64,000 bases of DNA from Eucalyptus grandis (taxonomy: Eukaryota; Streptophyta; Magnoliopsida; Myrtales; Myrtaceae). This document shows positions 23,638-34,233 of this stretch, one piece after another. Within the stretch, counting starts at the first letter, position 1, and each line of letters starts with the position of its first letter. Location: positions 12,825,398 through 12,889,397 of the forward strand of contig NC_052618.1 of the NCBI RefSeq assembly GCF_016545825.1, given 5' to 3'. Below the pieces are notes generated by a model. That model worked only from the letters and a program-made list of their open reading frames with translations. It did not search any database and was not told the DNA's origin. The position numbers and the translations under genes are program-made.

Positions 23638-24169
23638 TGATGACAAAACAATCTCTGAATATGCAGATTTGTAAACATGCTTTTAAAAATTTAAATCAAA
23701 GGATATCAGAATATAACAAATAGATTGAGCATAATAATATTTAGAAAATAATCTCAGCTCAATATTATGCAATAAATAATATCAACCAATTAGCACATAT
23801 GCATATTCATATCTTCTCCCCCTTTTTGTCATAATCAAAAAGCGATAGTAATGGATTCACGTAGAGAATGATAACAAATATCTTGCATGAATCACAATTT
23901 CCAAAAAATCAGCTTTTATCGAATATTAAAGATATGCAATATAGCTCACTTCGATCATATCAGTAAATATCCAATAAAAATCACGGATGCATCATAAAAT
24001 TCACGTACCATTTTTGTCATAATAAAATGATAATATCAATATGAGATTTGTTAATGACAAAAGGTAATAAGAGATGCACTAACCGGATTTTGTAGAATAA
24101 ATTCTGATACAATTTACCTTTCCTTCCATCCATAATAAGATCACGATCAATCAAAAATTTTTTCCATAA

Positions 24170-24482
24170 TTGATCAAAGCTCCCCCTCAATTTGTTGCCT
24201 TTTGAGGTGATCACGATTCTTTTCCTTTTCTTTTGGATTTGCTTTCTCCCCTTGATTTCCTCATCGAATTCTCGAGTCCTGGTTCTGAATCGACTCGGCC
24301 CCGAGTCTCGTCCGAGTTAGACTCAGATTCGAATGTGCCATCAAGCATAAATTTTCTTGCTCATCATCTTCTTCTTTTTTGTTCTTTTCTGGCCATTCTG
24401 CTTGTATTTTCTTCCATCGAAATATGGTGGCCTTGTGTTGCTTTGCCCTTCCATAAGACTGGTGCCAACATACTAGCCATAA
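24170..24482 (-). pseudogene. gag-start remnant, internal unit 1
   Basis: This is equivalent to the 102-codon frame in unit 2 (26,125-26,433) but interrupted by single-base differences, several at CTG/CAG sites (for example GAGTCCTGG here against GAGTCTGG in unit 2). Confidence 0.6.
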
Positions 24483-24543
24483 AGAATCTTTAGCTCAAAA
24501 GTAAAAACACTTTTATAAACCGAGCACTTGGCTCGATACCAAT

Positions 24544-25574
24544 TGAGAGTGCTAGTATGAATAAAATAAAGGAGTTAGGGAAGAGAATAAGAACACAAGA
24601 TTTATAGTGGTTCGGCTTAATCTAAGCCTACGTCCACTCTCCCACGATAACAGCCTTCTTGGCTGGATTCCACTATGCAATCAACAAGAGATTACAACTC
24701 CGAGTGCAAATACTTAGTAGATCACACTATCTCACTAAGTCACTCTCTTGGTATTTCTCTCACGATTACAAACGTTTAAGCTCTCAAGAGACAAGTATAT
24801 GATCTAAAGTCGCTTAGACTTTGGAATTATAAATTCTACGCTCCGTCTCTTACTTGCTCATCGGTCCATGATCTCCTTAAATACTCCTCCACTTCCAAAC
24901 TACCGTTGGACAGCATCCCGGAGAATCGTCTTCCAATATACCCATTGGACAGCTCTGTATCTTAGAAGATTTGGTAGCCGTTGAGTGACAAAGGTAAAAT
25001 CCCAAATTGATTCCGATCGCCCATACAAACGAAATCTTTGTTTCCATAAGTAAAGCTTCTTCGTATAGAAAGTTCTTGTCTTCAACATCCAATTGTCAAT
25101 CAATTAGATTGAATCAATCAAATCAATCTTGATGTGGAATCCAAACCAGATCACTAGCCGTTGTATGATTGGGCTTGAGTTACGATTCATCGAATCTGGA
25201 TGTAAAGTCGAGTACGTAGACTTTACAATTTGAGTCTTGAGACTTTACAACCTGGGTCTGTAGACTTTACAATCTGAGTCTGTAGACTTTACAATCTGGG
25301 TCTGTAGACTTTACAATCTGAGTCTGTACCCAGTTCAGCTTCAGCATAGAGTCTGTCTTCAGACTTTGAGTCTTGAGTCTGGCAGTCTTCAGACTTTGAG
25401 TCTCGAGTCTGGCAGTCTTCAGACTTTGAGTCTTGAGTCTAGCAGTCTTCAGACTTTGATAATATCCTTTACATGTTCTATTATCTGCATGGTCTATTAC
25501 TCAACCATCAAACATGTTAGTAGCCTTTGATTTATTTTGTCATCTTCAAAACATCATAAGGGATTTCCCTAACA
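24544..25574 (-). repeat. LTR copy 2 (middle)
   Basis: This 1,031-bp LTR has TG...CA ends. It is flanked on the left by a primer-binding site remnant (GGCTCGATACCA at about 24,530, one base shorter than in unit 2) and on the right by a polypurine tract. A middle LTR shared by two internal units indicates an unequal exchange or tandem event between LTRs. Confidence 0.88.
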
Positions 25575-26124
25575 ATCTCCCCCTTTTTGATGATGACAAA
25601 ACAATCTCTGAATATGCAGATTTGTAAACATGCTTTTAAAAATTTAAATCAAAGGATATCAGAATATAACAAATAGATTGAGCATAATAATATTTAGAAA
25701 ATAATCTCAGCTCAATATTATGCAATAAATAATATCAACCAATTAGCACATATGCATATTCATATCTTCTCCCCTTTTGTCATAATCAAAAAGCGATAGT
25801 AATGGATTCACGTAGAGAATGATAACAAATATCTTGCATGAATCACAATTTCCAAAAATCAGCTTTTATCGAATATTAAAGATATGCAATATAGCTCACT
25901 TCGATCATATCAGTAAATATCCAATAAAAATCACGGATGCATCATAAAATTCACGTACCATTTTTGTCATAATAAAATGATAATATCAATATGAGATTTG
26001 TTAATGACAAAAGGTAATAAGAGATGCACTAACCGGATTTTGTAGAATAAATTCTGATACAATTTACCTTTCCTTCCATCCATAATAAGATCACGATCAA
26101 TCAAAATTTTTTTTCCATAATTGA

Positions 26125-26433
26125 TCAAAGCTCCCCCTCAATTTGTTGCCTTTTTGAGGTGATCACGATTCTTTTCCTTTTCTTTTGGATTTGCTTTCTC
26201 CCCTTGATTTCCTCATCGAATTCCGAGTCTGGTTCCGAATCGACTCGATTCGAGTCTCTGTCCCGAGTTAGACTCGGATTCGAATGTGCCATCAAGCATA
26301 AATTTTCTTGCTCATCATCTTCTTCTTTTTTTGTTCTTTTCTGGCCATTCTGCTTGTATTTTCTTCCATCGAAATATGGTGGCCTTGTGTTGCTTTGCCC
26401 TTCCATAAGACCTGGTGCCAACATACTAGCCAT
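26125..26433 (-). CDS. Short gag-derived frame of the non-autonomous element
   Basis: This 102-codon frame begins MASMLAPGLMEGQSNTRPP, the kind of start seen in copia Gag proteins (compare the start at 38,145 of the Sirevirus). It then jumps to a charged region with ENLCLMAHS, a motif normally found hundreds of residues further on in Gag. It ends in a Lys/Arg-rich tail. The central Gag fold, the zinc knuckle and all of pol are missing. It may be only the translated edge of an internally deleted element, kept because packaging signals sit there. Whether it makes a stable protein is unknown. Confidence 0.6.
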   Translation of the reverse strand: MASMLAPGLMEGQSNTRPPYFDGRKYKQNGQKRTKKEEDDEQENLCLMAHSNPSLTRDRDSNRVDSEPDSEFDEEIKGRKQIQKKRKRIVITSKRQQIEGEL

Positions 26434-26482
26434 AAAGAATCTTTAGCTCAAAAGTAAAAACACTTTTATAAACCGAGCACTT

Positions 26483-26495
26483 GGCTCTGATACCA
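26483..26495 (-). promoter_or_regulatory. Primer-binding site (initiator Met-tRNA)
   Basis: The minus strand reads TGGTATCAGAGCC, complementary to the 3' end of plant initiator Met-tRNA. It lies two bases inside the right-hand LTR. Confidence 0.88.
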
Positions 26496-26497
26496 AT

Positions 26498-27529
26498 TGA
26501 GAGTGCTAGTATGAATAAAATAAAGGAGTTAGGGAAGAGAATAAGAACACAAGATTTATAGTGGTTCGGCTTAATCTAAGCCTACGTCCACTCTCCCACG
26601 ATAACAGCCTTCTTGGCTGGATTCCACTATGCAATCAACAAGAGATTACAACTCCGAGTGCAAATACTTAGTAGATCACACTATCTCACTAAGTCACTCT
26701 CTTGGTATTTCTCTCACGATTACAAACGTTTAAGCTCTCAAGAGACAAGTATATGATCTAAAGTCGCTTAGACTTTGGAATTATAAATTCTACGCTCCGT
26801 CTCTTACTTGCTCATCGGTCCATGATCTCCTTAAATACTCCTCCACTTCCAAACTACCGTTGGACAGCATCCCGGAGAATCGTCTTCCAATATACCCATT
26901 GGACAGCTCTGTATCTTAGAAGATTTGGTAGCCGTTGAGTGACAAAGGTAAAATCCCAAATTGATTCCGATCGCCCATACAAACGAAATCTTTGTTTCCA
27001 TAAGTAAAGCTTCTTCGTATAGAAAGTTCTTGTCTTCAACATCCAATTGTCAATCAATTAGATTGAATCAATCAAATCAATCTTGATGTGGAATCCAAAC
27101 CAGATCACTAGCCGTTGTATGATTGGGCTTGAGTTACGATTCATCGAATCTGGATGTAAAGTCTGAGTCTGTAGACTTTACAATTTGAGTCTTGAGACTT
27201 TACAACCTGGGTCTGTAGACTTTACAATCTGAGTCTGTAGACTTTACAATCTGGGTCTGTAGACTTTACAATCTCGAGTCGTACCCTGTTCAGCTTCAGC
27301 ATAGAGTCTGTCTTCAGACTTTGAGTCTTGAGTCTGGCAGTCTTCAGACTTTGAGTCTCGAGTCTGGCAGTCTTCAGACTTTGAGTCTTGAGTCTAGCAG
27401 TCTTCAGACTTTGATAATATCCTTTACATGTTCTATTATCTGCATGGTCTATTACTCAACCATCAAACATGTTAGTAGCCTTTGATTTATTTTGTCATCT
27501 TCAAAACATCATAAGGGATTTCCCTAACA
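26498..27529 (-). repeat. LTR copy 3 (5' LTR on the minus strand)
   Basis: This 1,032-bp LTR has TG...CA ends, with its right end touching the CTTAT duplication at 27,530. It is nearly identical to LTR 2. Confidence 0.9.
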
Positions 27530-27669
27530 CTTATAATGCAAAGATTACATTGATATTATAATTCTCTGCAATAATATGGCAACCCCTTAATGTTAGCCCT
27601 CCTTATAGTGCTGCTGCGCTTATAATGAACGGCAATCAAGGAAATTCGAGTCATCGCAAACAACAGCCA

Positions 27670-28117
27670 AAAAATAGTCATCATATTGACTTATATTAGC
27701 CGATGTCCTCCATGGTACAAACTCTTCCATCCCGTGTCCATTGTACGTGACTTTTCCTAAAAAAAGCGATTCACAAGCTCTGTGTGACTTGCATGCCAAA
27801 ACATTTCACTCTTAAAGTGAGACGGCTCTAAAAGTACTTTCTATATGCTTACCTTCAAATCTTTGCCGAGCTTCCCAGCCTTAGCTTGGAAGTAAGGTGG
27901 TCTTTCTAGAGCCTGGAGGCCCCAGAAGTAATGTCATTCTGCAAAAGAGAAATAAAAATTTTGTCGGCAATATTTGAACTTCACTCCTTGAGCAGTGTAT
28001 GCTGATAAAAATCTGTCTCTCTTCTTACCTACAAGGCTTGATGATTCCATTGACATCGTTGAGGATCGGTAATGGTTTCTTTCCACTGGGAAGGATGTGA
28101 AAACAGTTGAGAAACCC
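27670..28117 (-). pseudogene. PDR-type ABCG transporter fragment (three exons)
   Basis: Minus-strand exon-like pieces match the first nucleotide-binding domain of full-size ABCG (pleiotropic drug resistance) transporters, which are plasma-membrane exporters. Exon 28,029-28,117 reads HILPSGKKPLPILNDV then NGIIKP, with a GTAAGA donor. Exon 27,853-27,938 holds the Walker A region MTLLLGPPGSRKTTLL, with Arg where Gly is expected, followed by a stop; homologous sequence then continues in another frame. The piece at about 27,670-27,756 reads [20 protein letters not shown], the classic segment after Walker A. Splice AG/GT signals are visible for all three. The altered Walker A and frame breaks make it a pseudogene. 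The rest of the protein is absent. Confidence 0.82.
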
Positions 28118-28560
28118 CTGTGGACATTGATTAACATGAGACGGGGTTCAATCAATTTGAGCAGAATCCTAGAAAATGTAGATATGTTATGAATCGAATG
28201 TTAAATTATCTCAACTGAAGGCTCCCAACATAAGCTTCTGCCTTGACATTTAGATGCTCAAACGGACTAAAATTTTGCAAGAAAGGGGAAATCTCAGAGA
28301 ATGTCCTGGACTACAATAATCAATTATCTAGAAGACAGGGGACTTGACGAAAAAACCCAGAAAACTCGAGCAAATTGGGTCTTCAATTTTGAACGACAAC
28401 CAAATCCTTCGTTCAAACAATTGACAAAATCCAAATCATAAACGAATTGATTTGAAATCAGAGCTAAAAGAACAGATAAACTTGCATCGGTAGAAGTATA
28501 GAAACAACCACCATGACCAACCCCTTCCAATAAAAGAAGAGAACAAGAAGGAGCAGTTAC
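28118..28560. other. Stretch upstream of the ABCG fragment
   Basis: AT-rich, with no recognised exon. It could contain upstream intron of the ABCG relic. Confidence 0.35.
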
Positions 28561-28564
28561 CCAA

Positions 28565-28980
28565 GTTGGTAAGGGCGGTGCGAGCGGCGTCGAGGAGGCA
28601 AGGGCGGGCGTTGTCGTCAAGGGCGTCGTCGGGGGGTGAGCGACATCCGGCGGTGAGACAAGCGGCGACCAGTGGCAGGATGAGCCGTGACCAGCGGAGG
28701 GACGAGCCGAGCGACGACCAGCGGCGGGACGAGCCGAACGGCGACCAGCCGCAGGACAAGACGAGCAGCGACCAGCAGAGGGACGAGCGGTGACCAATAG
28801 CGGGACGAGCGGCGACCAGCAGAAGGACAAAGCGAGCAGCGAGCAGCGGAGCGGCGGGACGAGCGACGAGCAGCGGAGCGGCGGGATGAGCGACGAGCAA
28901 CGGAGCGACGGGATGAGCGGCGACCGGCAGAGGGATGAGGCGAGCGGCGTCGGGGACAAGGGTTGGACAGAGAACGAGAG
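28565..28980. repeat. GC-rich minisatellite
   Basis: Imperfect tandem repeats are built on GACGAGCGGCGACCAGC and GAGCAGCGGAGCGGCGG, with a period near 15-27 bp. The repeats hold open frames on both strands (for example 28,324-28,959 minus and 28,566-29,002 plus), which is a composition effect. I do not call a gene here. Confidence 0.8.
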
Positions 28981-29039
28981 AAGGGCACAAAAATTCGATT
29001 GAAGGGGAAGCTGTGAAGTGGGTTTCTACCTTTTAGGTT

Positions 29040-29103
29040 TTAGAAACCCTAATCAGGTTCCGGTTCGGTTCCCGGTTCTACCCGGGAACCATGCTCAGCC
29101 CTA
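29040..29103. repeat. GGTTCC-rich repeat segment, opposite orientation
   Basis: It ends in TTCTACCCGGGAACCATGCTCAGCCCTA. The reverse complement starts TAGGGCTGAGCATGG, a hAT-terminus-like sequence, and it pairs in style with 21,329-21,490. Confidence 0.5.
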
Positions 29104-29129
29104 CCTATTGCTAGCTTTTAATTGAGGAA

Positions 29130-29325
29130 AAAATCGTAGCACGATTCGTGGCATAGTATCTCCAAAGCACTCGGCACTGTTGACAGAGGCATGGGTGTAG
29201 TAGTCGAACCCCTTCTCAGCCTTGGTGGACCTCAGATCCTGCAAGACGGTTTAGAATGCTTCGGCATAATCGTCCCAATTGAAGTACCGCGCTCCATTAC
29301 ATGCCTTGTCCACAAAAGTCATGTC
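29130..29325 (-). pseudogene. Unrecognised conserved gene fragment (TFVDKAC type)
   Basis: The minus strand encodes MTFVDKACNGARYFNWDDY followed by AEAF, then a TAA (29,251-29,253). It resumes in the same frame with DLRSTKAEKGFDYYTH and CFGDTMPRIVL. A shorter relative lies at 43,690-43,890 (LTFVDEVCSGKQYSDRDDYA). The amino-acid texture looks like a real exon, but I do not recognise the family. The stop codon and lack of flanking exons mark it as a pseudogene. Confidence 0.5.
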
Positions 29326-29587
29326 TAGATCGCTTCTTGTGATACAAAGACAGTGGGAAAGTACTATGAACAGGATTGCGGTTTCGCGTGTTGCGGACAT
29401 CGTGATAACGTTCGCTGTCTTTCCCTCTCAAAAAACTATCTTTTGTTTGGTGTAGATGAACACACAAATTGAGTTGGGTATAAATAGGGCTCATTCCTAA
29501 TAGGGTTCTCAGTCAGTAATTCATTTTTAATGTTGATTTTTAATTCAATAGAATATCTTTGTCATTTCCAATTCTAGAGTACTGGTT
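29326..29587. other. Left flank of the Sirevirus
   Basis: Low-coding AT-rich sequence ending in GTATC (29,588-29,592), the target site duplicated at 39,089-39,093. Confidence 0.6.
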
Positions 29588-29592
29588 GTATC

Positions 29593-30484
29593 TGATATTG
29601 CTAGTATAAACACCTAGAGGGGGGTGAATAGGCGCACAAACTATTTTTCTCAAATACGTATGCAACAGATTGAAATACGATCGATGTAAAGAGAGTAAAG
29701 AAGAGAAAATCAAACACAGGATTTATAGTGGTTCGGCTTATTCCAAGCCTACGTCCACTCTTCCATCGACAGCCCACCGGCTGGATTTCACTATGATCAA
29801 AAGAGAAGTTACAGCACTGACTTTGCCTTGATTCCACAAAGTGTAGATGTTCTATCACACCTCCTCAAGGTCTCTCACAAATATAGACTCTCTTTTGTAT
29901 ACAAGTATTCGCTCAAGAGATTTATCTAAACAAATAGGAGCTTCAGACTTTGGAATTTTTCTATCGCGCACTCTCTCTAAAACGACTAAGAACGTCTTCC
30001 TTATATACTCATTTATGCCATCATACCCGTTGGCACTTTCCAAAGGAATTCCTCCAATCTACCCGTTGGACGGAATCAATTAGGAAGATCGTTCGAGCTA
30101 TTAAAGGAACGTGTTGATAGCCCATCAATCTGTTCGCCCATACAATCGGGATCTCGGTTTCCATAAGCAAAACCTTCCAATAATATTTAGACAATCATCG
30201 AATCTTCAGTCATTGAATCAATCTTGATCAATCAAAGGATTCTGATATGTCTTCTCTAGCCACAAGATCTTCTCCAGATGATAAGGTTAAATCCTGAACA
30301 AAACATCCAGTTCGGGATAACCTTTCTTCACCAGATTAGAGACTGTCAATGAGGATAGACTTTGAGTCTTGAGTCTGGCAGTCCGGAAGTCTTGGACTTT
30401 AAGCGACGAGTCTGCGAGACCTTCGAGACTAGGCGCGGAAACATTTTGTCAACTTCAAAACTCTTCACGAGGATTTCTCCAACA
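29593..30484 (-). repeat. Sirevirus LTR (3' LTR)
   Basis: On the plus strand it runs TGATATTGCTAG...TTCTCCAACA. It is a near-duplicate of 38,208-39,088, with differences concentrated at CTG/CAG positions (30,230-30,430). The 78- and 62-codon frames inside both LTRs are coincidental. Confidence 0.93.
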
Positions 30485-30500
30485 ATCTCCCCCTTTTTTA
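30485..30500 (-). promoter_or_regulatory. Polypurine tract of the Sirevirus
   Basis: The minus strand reads TAAAAAAGGGGGAGAT, directly abutting the 3' LTR. Confidence 0.85.
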
Positions 30501-30931
30501 TGGTGACAAAACCTTCCTACAGATTTGGATATCTTTGACCTGCAAAACATTTCTCAAACACATATGCATATCTTATGAAAATAAATGACTAATAGAATAA
30601 CACTAGAATCTGCAACCACAGAAAATAGGTTAGTCCAATATATGATTAAGCCATTCATAAGATATCAATATTGATAAATAGATGCAGTCAAATCCAAGTC
30701 TAGGCAGTTCTTATCCAGACACAAAACAAGGTCAAAGTCTGTCAAAAACAAACAGACAGATAAACACAATCCAATAAAAAGATTGAAAGTTTTGTTTTTC
30801 AAATCATGCATCTCTCCCCTTTTTGTCATCATTTAAAAAGGATGAGATGAAATCAAGATTGCTTGGGAACGCGGACAAGCTGGAAATCTTCCATAGATGA
30901 ACAATGCCTTCCGGCCTCTTAAAGTCTTCCT

Positions 30932-33018
30932 TCACTGTACAACCTCCTCACTCTTGGCATTGGCACGATTACGAATAGAGAGGGCTTGCATCTTTTCATT
31001 TAATGAACAGGAAGAAGCTTGACCTTCATTCTTCAAGCTTTGAACTTCGCATCCCAAGGCATATATCTGACCTTTCATCTCCAAGAGAATATCCATGATT
31101 CCCGCGAAAATCTGCTCCATTATCGGTCCGAGTACTTGCTTCGCTCGTTCGATGGAGTAAAAGCGACGATGGTGGATCGTATAATCTCGCAAGTTGGGCG
31201 ATGAAGCTTCAAGACCTTCCTCTCCGGAAATTGAGATGCATAAACATCTTCGGGTGCAACGGGCGAACGACTAACTCCTTCACTTTCATCCGGAAATGAA
31301 GATGTCACTCCTTTCTCCGAACTCCCCGTTTTCATGCCTACGAGATGGAGAAGAGATTTCCTCGGGTTCTCCTTCTCTTCCTTCTTCTTCGGAGTCTTTC
31401 TTGCTCGCTTCTTGCTTTCTGTTTCTCTTTCTTCTTCTTCCTTCTCCTTTGCTTCTCTTTCTTCTTCCTTCTCCTCTGCTTCTTTCGTCTTTTGTTCCGA
31501 TTCTTTCTGTGGAACAGGACGACTTAAGTTCTTTAAAGCCATTGGAGAGATGGTGATGTCATCGTCATCATCTTCATCCTCAACGAGGAGAACTCTTCTT
31601 TTCTTTGATGGAGCAGCCATGGGCTCCTTCCCTTTTCTCTTAGCAGCAGAAGAGAGTTGATGAGACTTGGTAGGAGTCTTCCCCTTGAATTTCTCCAATT
31701 CCTTGCTCAGTTCCTTCAAACGCATTTTGGTCACCATTTTCAGTCCTACCACCATATGATCGCATGATCGAACACAAAAGATTTGCGGAGGCTGAATATT
31801 CAAATGTCTCGAATAACTTCGTAACAAGGCTTGGGTAAGGAGTTGACCTCTGTCCTTCATCACCGCTCTATACATGTGAAACATGACGGTATGAGGGAGA
31901 GAAAACTTCTTTCCACGAGAGGATAGCATACATCAACTTTGCCTCGAGCTTGAAACATCGGTTTTGGAAGTTGATTTTGGCCGAAGGCAATTAATCACAG
32001 ATCTTGTGAAGCAAAATGTTGAATGCATTCATCCTTGAGTAGGTGATCTTCTCTTGTTCTCCTGTCCTTCACCAATTCAAGTGTGGCCCGAGCAATGGAA
32101 ACTTTAATCGGTTGATATCCGCCTCTCTCAACTTCTAACACATCAGCCAAAGCATATCCATATCCACAACATAGTCTTGTTCATTGACACTGAAGGAAAA
32201 TCTATTCGCATCTAAAAAGCTAAGATTTGAATAGAAGTAAGCAGTCAATTCAGCATAAGCCTCAGTTGAGTCAGAACAGAACTTTTCAAGTTGAAGATAA
32301 TTGAACTTTTCCCTCAAGTTCACTTTCACAGCATCCAGAAAATCAAAGTCCACACTCCTAGGGTTTATTACCCCACGCTTCAGCAATTTCGAGTACAAAT
32401 CCTTTTGTTCCTTTGATCTGAACAAATCTCCCCTTTTTCCTTGAATTTCAGCCGCAATACCCATTTTCGGTTGAAATAAACTGAACAGATTGTCATCATC
32501 ATTCCCATCTACAGGATTTGGCCCCGATCACGAGGATCACTTGGGATATTCGCAAGGGTTTCCTCACCACCCCTTTACGAGCGATTCCCAAACTTTCCAT
32601 TCTTTTCAGAAAAATATATTCGTTCCTATATCCTTTTTCTTTAACAAAACTATCAATATAGTTCAAAGGAGTACGAATTCCTTTTAAAGCACGATATAAC
32701 TTGTAGATAAAAGCAGGCTTTTGAGTTCTTACGGGGTCTACTTCCTCGATGATTTCTTCCTGATGAACAACGTCTTGAGGACTAGATGATGGAGAATGAC
32801 GCTGTTGAGAATGTTGTGGGCTCGGTTGCTGATCCGGGAGAAACTTCATCTTCGGTAAGATCGAAGTGCGTAGGCCCCTTACTCATTCTCTGTGGTCCCC
32901 TGCTTGAGATTCTTGACGATTTTCGTGAAGAAGACATCTTTAACAGTGTTTGGAAGTTTCCTAGCTTGACTTTCCCAGAAAAGATGACAACTTTTTGATG
33001 ATTGAGCGATGAAGACAA
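30932..33018 (-). pseudogene. env-like region of the Sirevirus
   Basis: Four minus-strand open segments in order (32,782-33,018; 32,499-32,849; 32,135-32,464; 31,120-31,929 with 30,932-31,192) lie between RNase H and the polypurine tract, where Sireviruses carry an envelope-like gene of unproven function. The first is Ser/Arg-rich. The middle part resembles the plant-transposon protein domain seen in such elements (for example DLYSKLLKRGVI). The last is highly charged, with a long Glu/Lys-rich coiled-coil-like run at roughly residues 135-200 and a lysine-rich basic stretch before it. No signal peptide or clear membrane segment is visible in the pieces. Frameshifts separate them, so no intact protein is encoded. 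Confidence 0.72.
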
Positions 33019-33362
33019 ACGAGAGTGGAGGATCGATGCTTTCTAGGGTTTTGAGAGTAAAGAGAATAGACAAGTGAAGAGTAATCGATAGTGCTCGTTC
33101 AGTTAAAAAGAAGAGTAAACGAATCGTCACAAAGGAAATAAAAATATGCCTTTTCAAAATAACTGATTTTATCCGTAAAAATAGCTATTTCAAAAATAAC
33201 TTCCCTTTTGAAAATGAATCAATGTAGTATATACGGCAACAATTTAAACACAGTCTGATGATCGTACCTTTTCAAGATAAGATTGGAGAGAGAAAGACTT
33301 ACAGTCTGAAGGTCGAGACAAGACTGTTGATAAAGTCTTGTAAGCTTCGAGTCTGAAATTCT

Positions 33363-33815
33363 TTAGACTTTGATATCCTCATACCTCAAAATATTGAGTG
33401 GTCCGTATAGACTCAAATTGATTTTCTCCAAAGGCTTCGTGAGTATATCGCCCAGCTGATTCTTTGAGTCAACAAATTGAATTGAAACATCTCCATTTTG
33501 AACATGATCTCTAATAAAGTGATGTCGAATTTCTATATGCTTCGCTCTTGAGTGGAGAATTGGATTTTTGGTGAGGTTGATAGCGCTGGTGTTGTCGCAA
33601 TTAATCTCCGTGCATGAGTCTTTAATTTCAAAATCTCTTAGCCGTTGTTTTATCCATAGAATTTGCGAACAGCAGCTTCCAAGAGCTACATACTCCTTGG
33701 TTGTTGAAAGAGACACAAAGTACTTTGTTTCCTTGAAAACCAAGACTTTGCATTCTGTTTCAAATGCCACCGGCAAGTTCTGAAGTACTCTTTCTATCAA
33801 CTCGCAACCGGCCAC
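33363..33815 (-). pseudogene. Sirevirus RNase H domain
   Basis: This is the copia RNase H domain, which removes RNA from the RNA-DNA hybrid in reverse transcription. It is recognised by SLSTTKEYVALGS, CDNTSAINLTKNP, HIEIRHHFIRD and DILTKPL. The usual longer acidic form of the STTEAEY motif is shortened here. The 150-codon frame starts internally, and the joint to the RT region (33,815-34,234) is broken by a stop near 33,825. Confidence 0.85.
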
Positions 33816-34233
33816 GGATCTGCGTCACGAATATCCCGGGAAGTTTAAAGTCTCCTTCTTAGGATACCAAAGACCGATGCTTGATGATGAAGCGACGTAT
33901 TTAATGATGCGTTTGGCAGCACCGAGATGGGATTCTCTAGGATCTAATTGAAACCTAGCACGAGATGCAAACACTCAACAAAATATCAGGTCTAGAAGCG
34001 GTAAGATAAAGAAGTGATCCAATAATGCTCTGTACAGCTTTTGATCAACTTTCTTCCCTTCTTCATCTTTGTCTATCTTTAAAGAACTTGACATTGGTAT
34101 GTCGGTCTTTTGCAATTCTCCAATCCAAACCTTTTGACAAGATCATTAACATATTTTTCTTGAAAAATGAAAGTTCCTTCCTTCAATTGTTTTATTTGAA
34201 GACCAAGAAAGAATGTTAATTCTCCCATCATAC

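Larger units (their letters stand above)
22599..27529 (-). mobile_element. Non-autonomous LTR retroelement with three LTRs and two internal units
   Basis: Three LTRs alternate with two almost identical internal regions of 922-923 bp. The minus strand is the sense strand. Next to each right-hand LTR, a site complementary to the 3' end of initiator-Met tRNA (TGGTATCAGAGCC on the minus strand) lies two bases away. Next to each left-hand LTR is a polypurine tract. LTRs have TG...CA ends. Each internal unit keeps only a gag-start-like frame and has no pol, so it must have been moved by another element's enzymes. The gag start, primer site and polypurine tract resemble those of the Sirevirus at 29,593-39,088, suggesting that lineage. 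An exact 5-bp duplication (CTTAT) brackets the array. Confidence 0.9.

Noticed and set aside
28324..28959. Long minus-strand open frame of 211 codons and overlapping frames on both strands
   Set aside because: They arise from the GC-rich minisatellite at 28,565-28,980. All frames are open because the repeat lacks stops, and the protein is low-complexity.
21329..29103. A single 7.8 kb hAT transposon bounded by the two GGTTCC-rich segments
   Set aside because: The flanks (GTCTACAT left, CCTATTGC right) do not form an 8-bp duplication and the left terminus lacks the TGAGCATGG part seen at the right. Kept only as a possibility.
29847..30083. 78-codon frame found identically at 38,461-38,697
   Set aside because: The identity is explained by the two LTRs of the Sirevirus, not by gene conservation.
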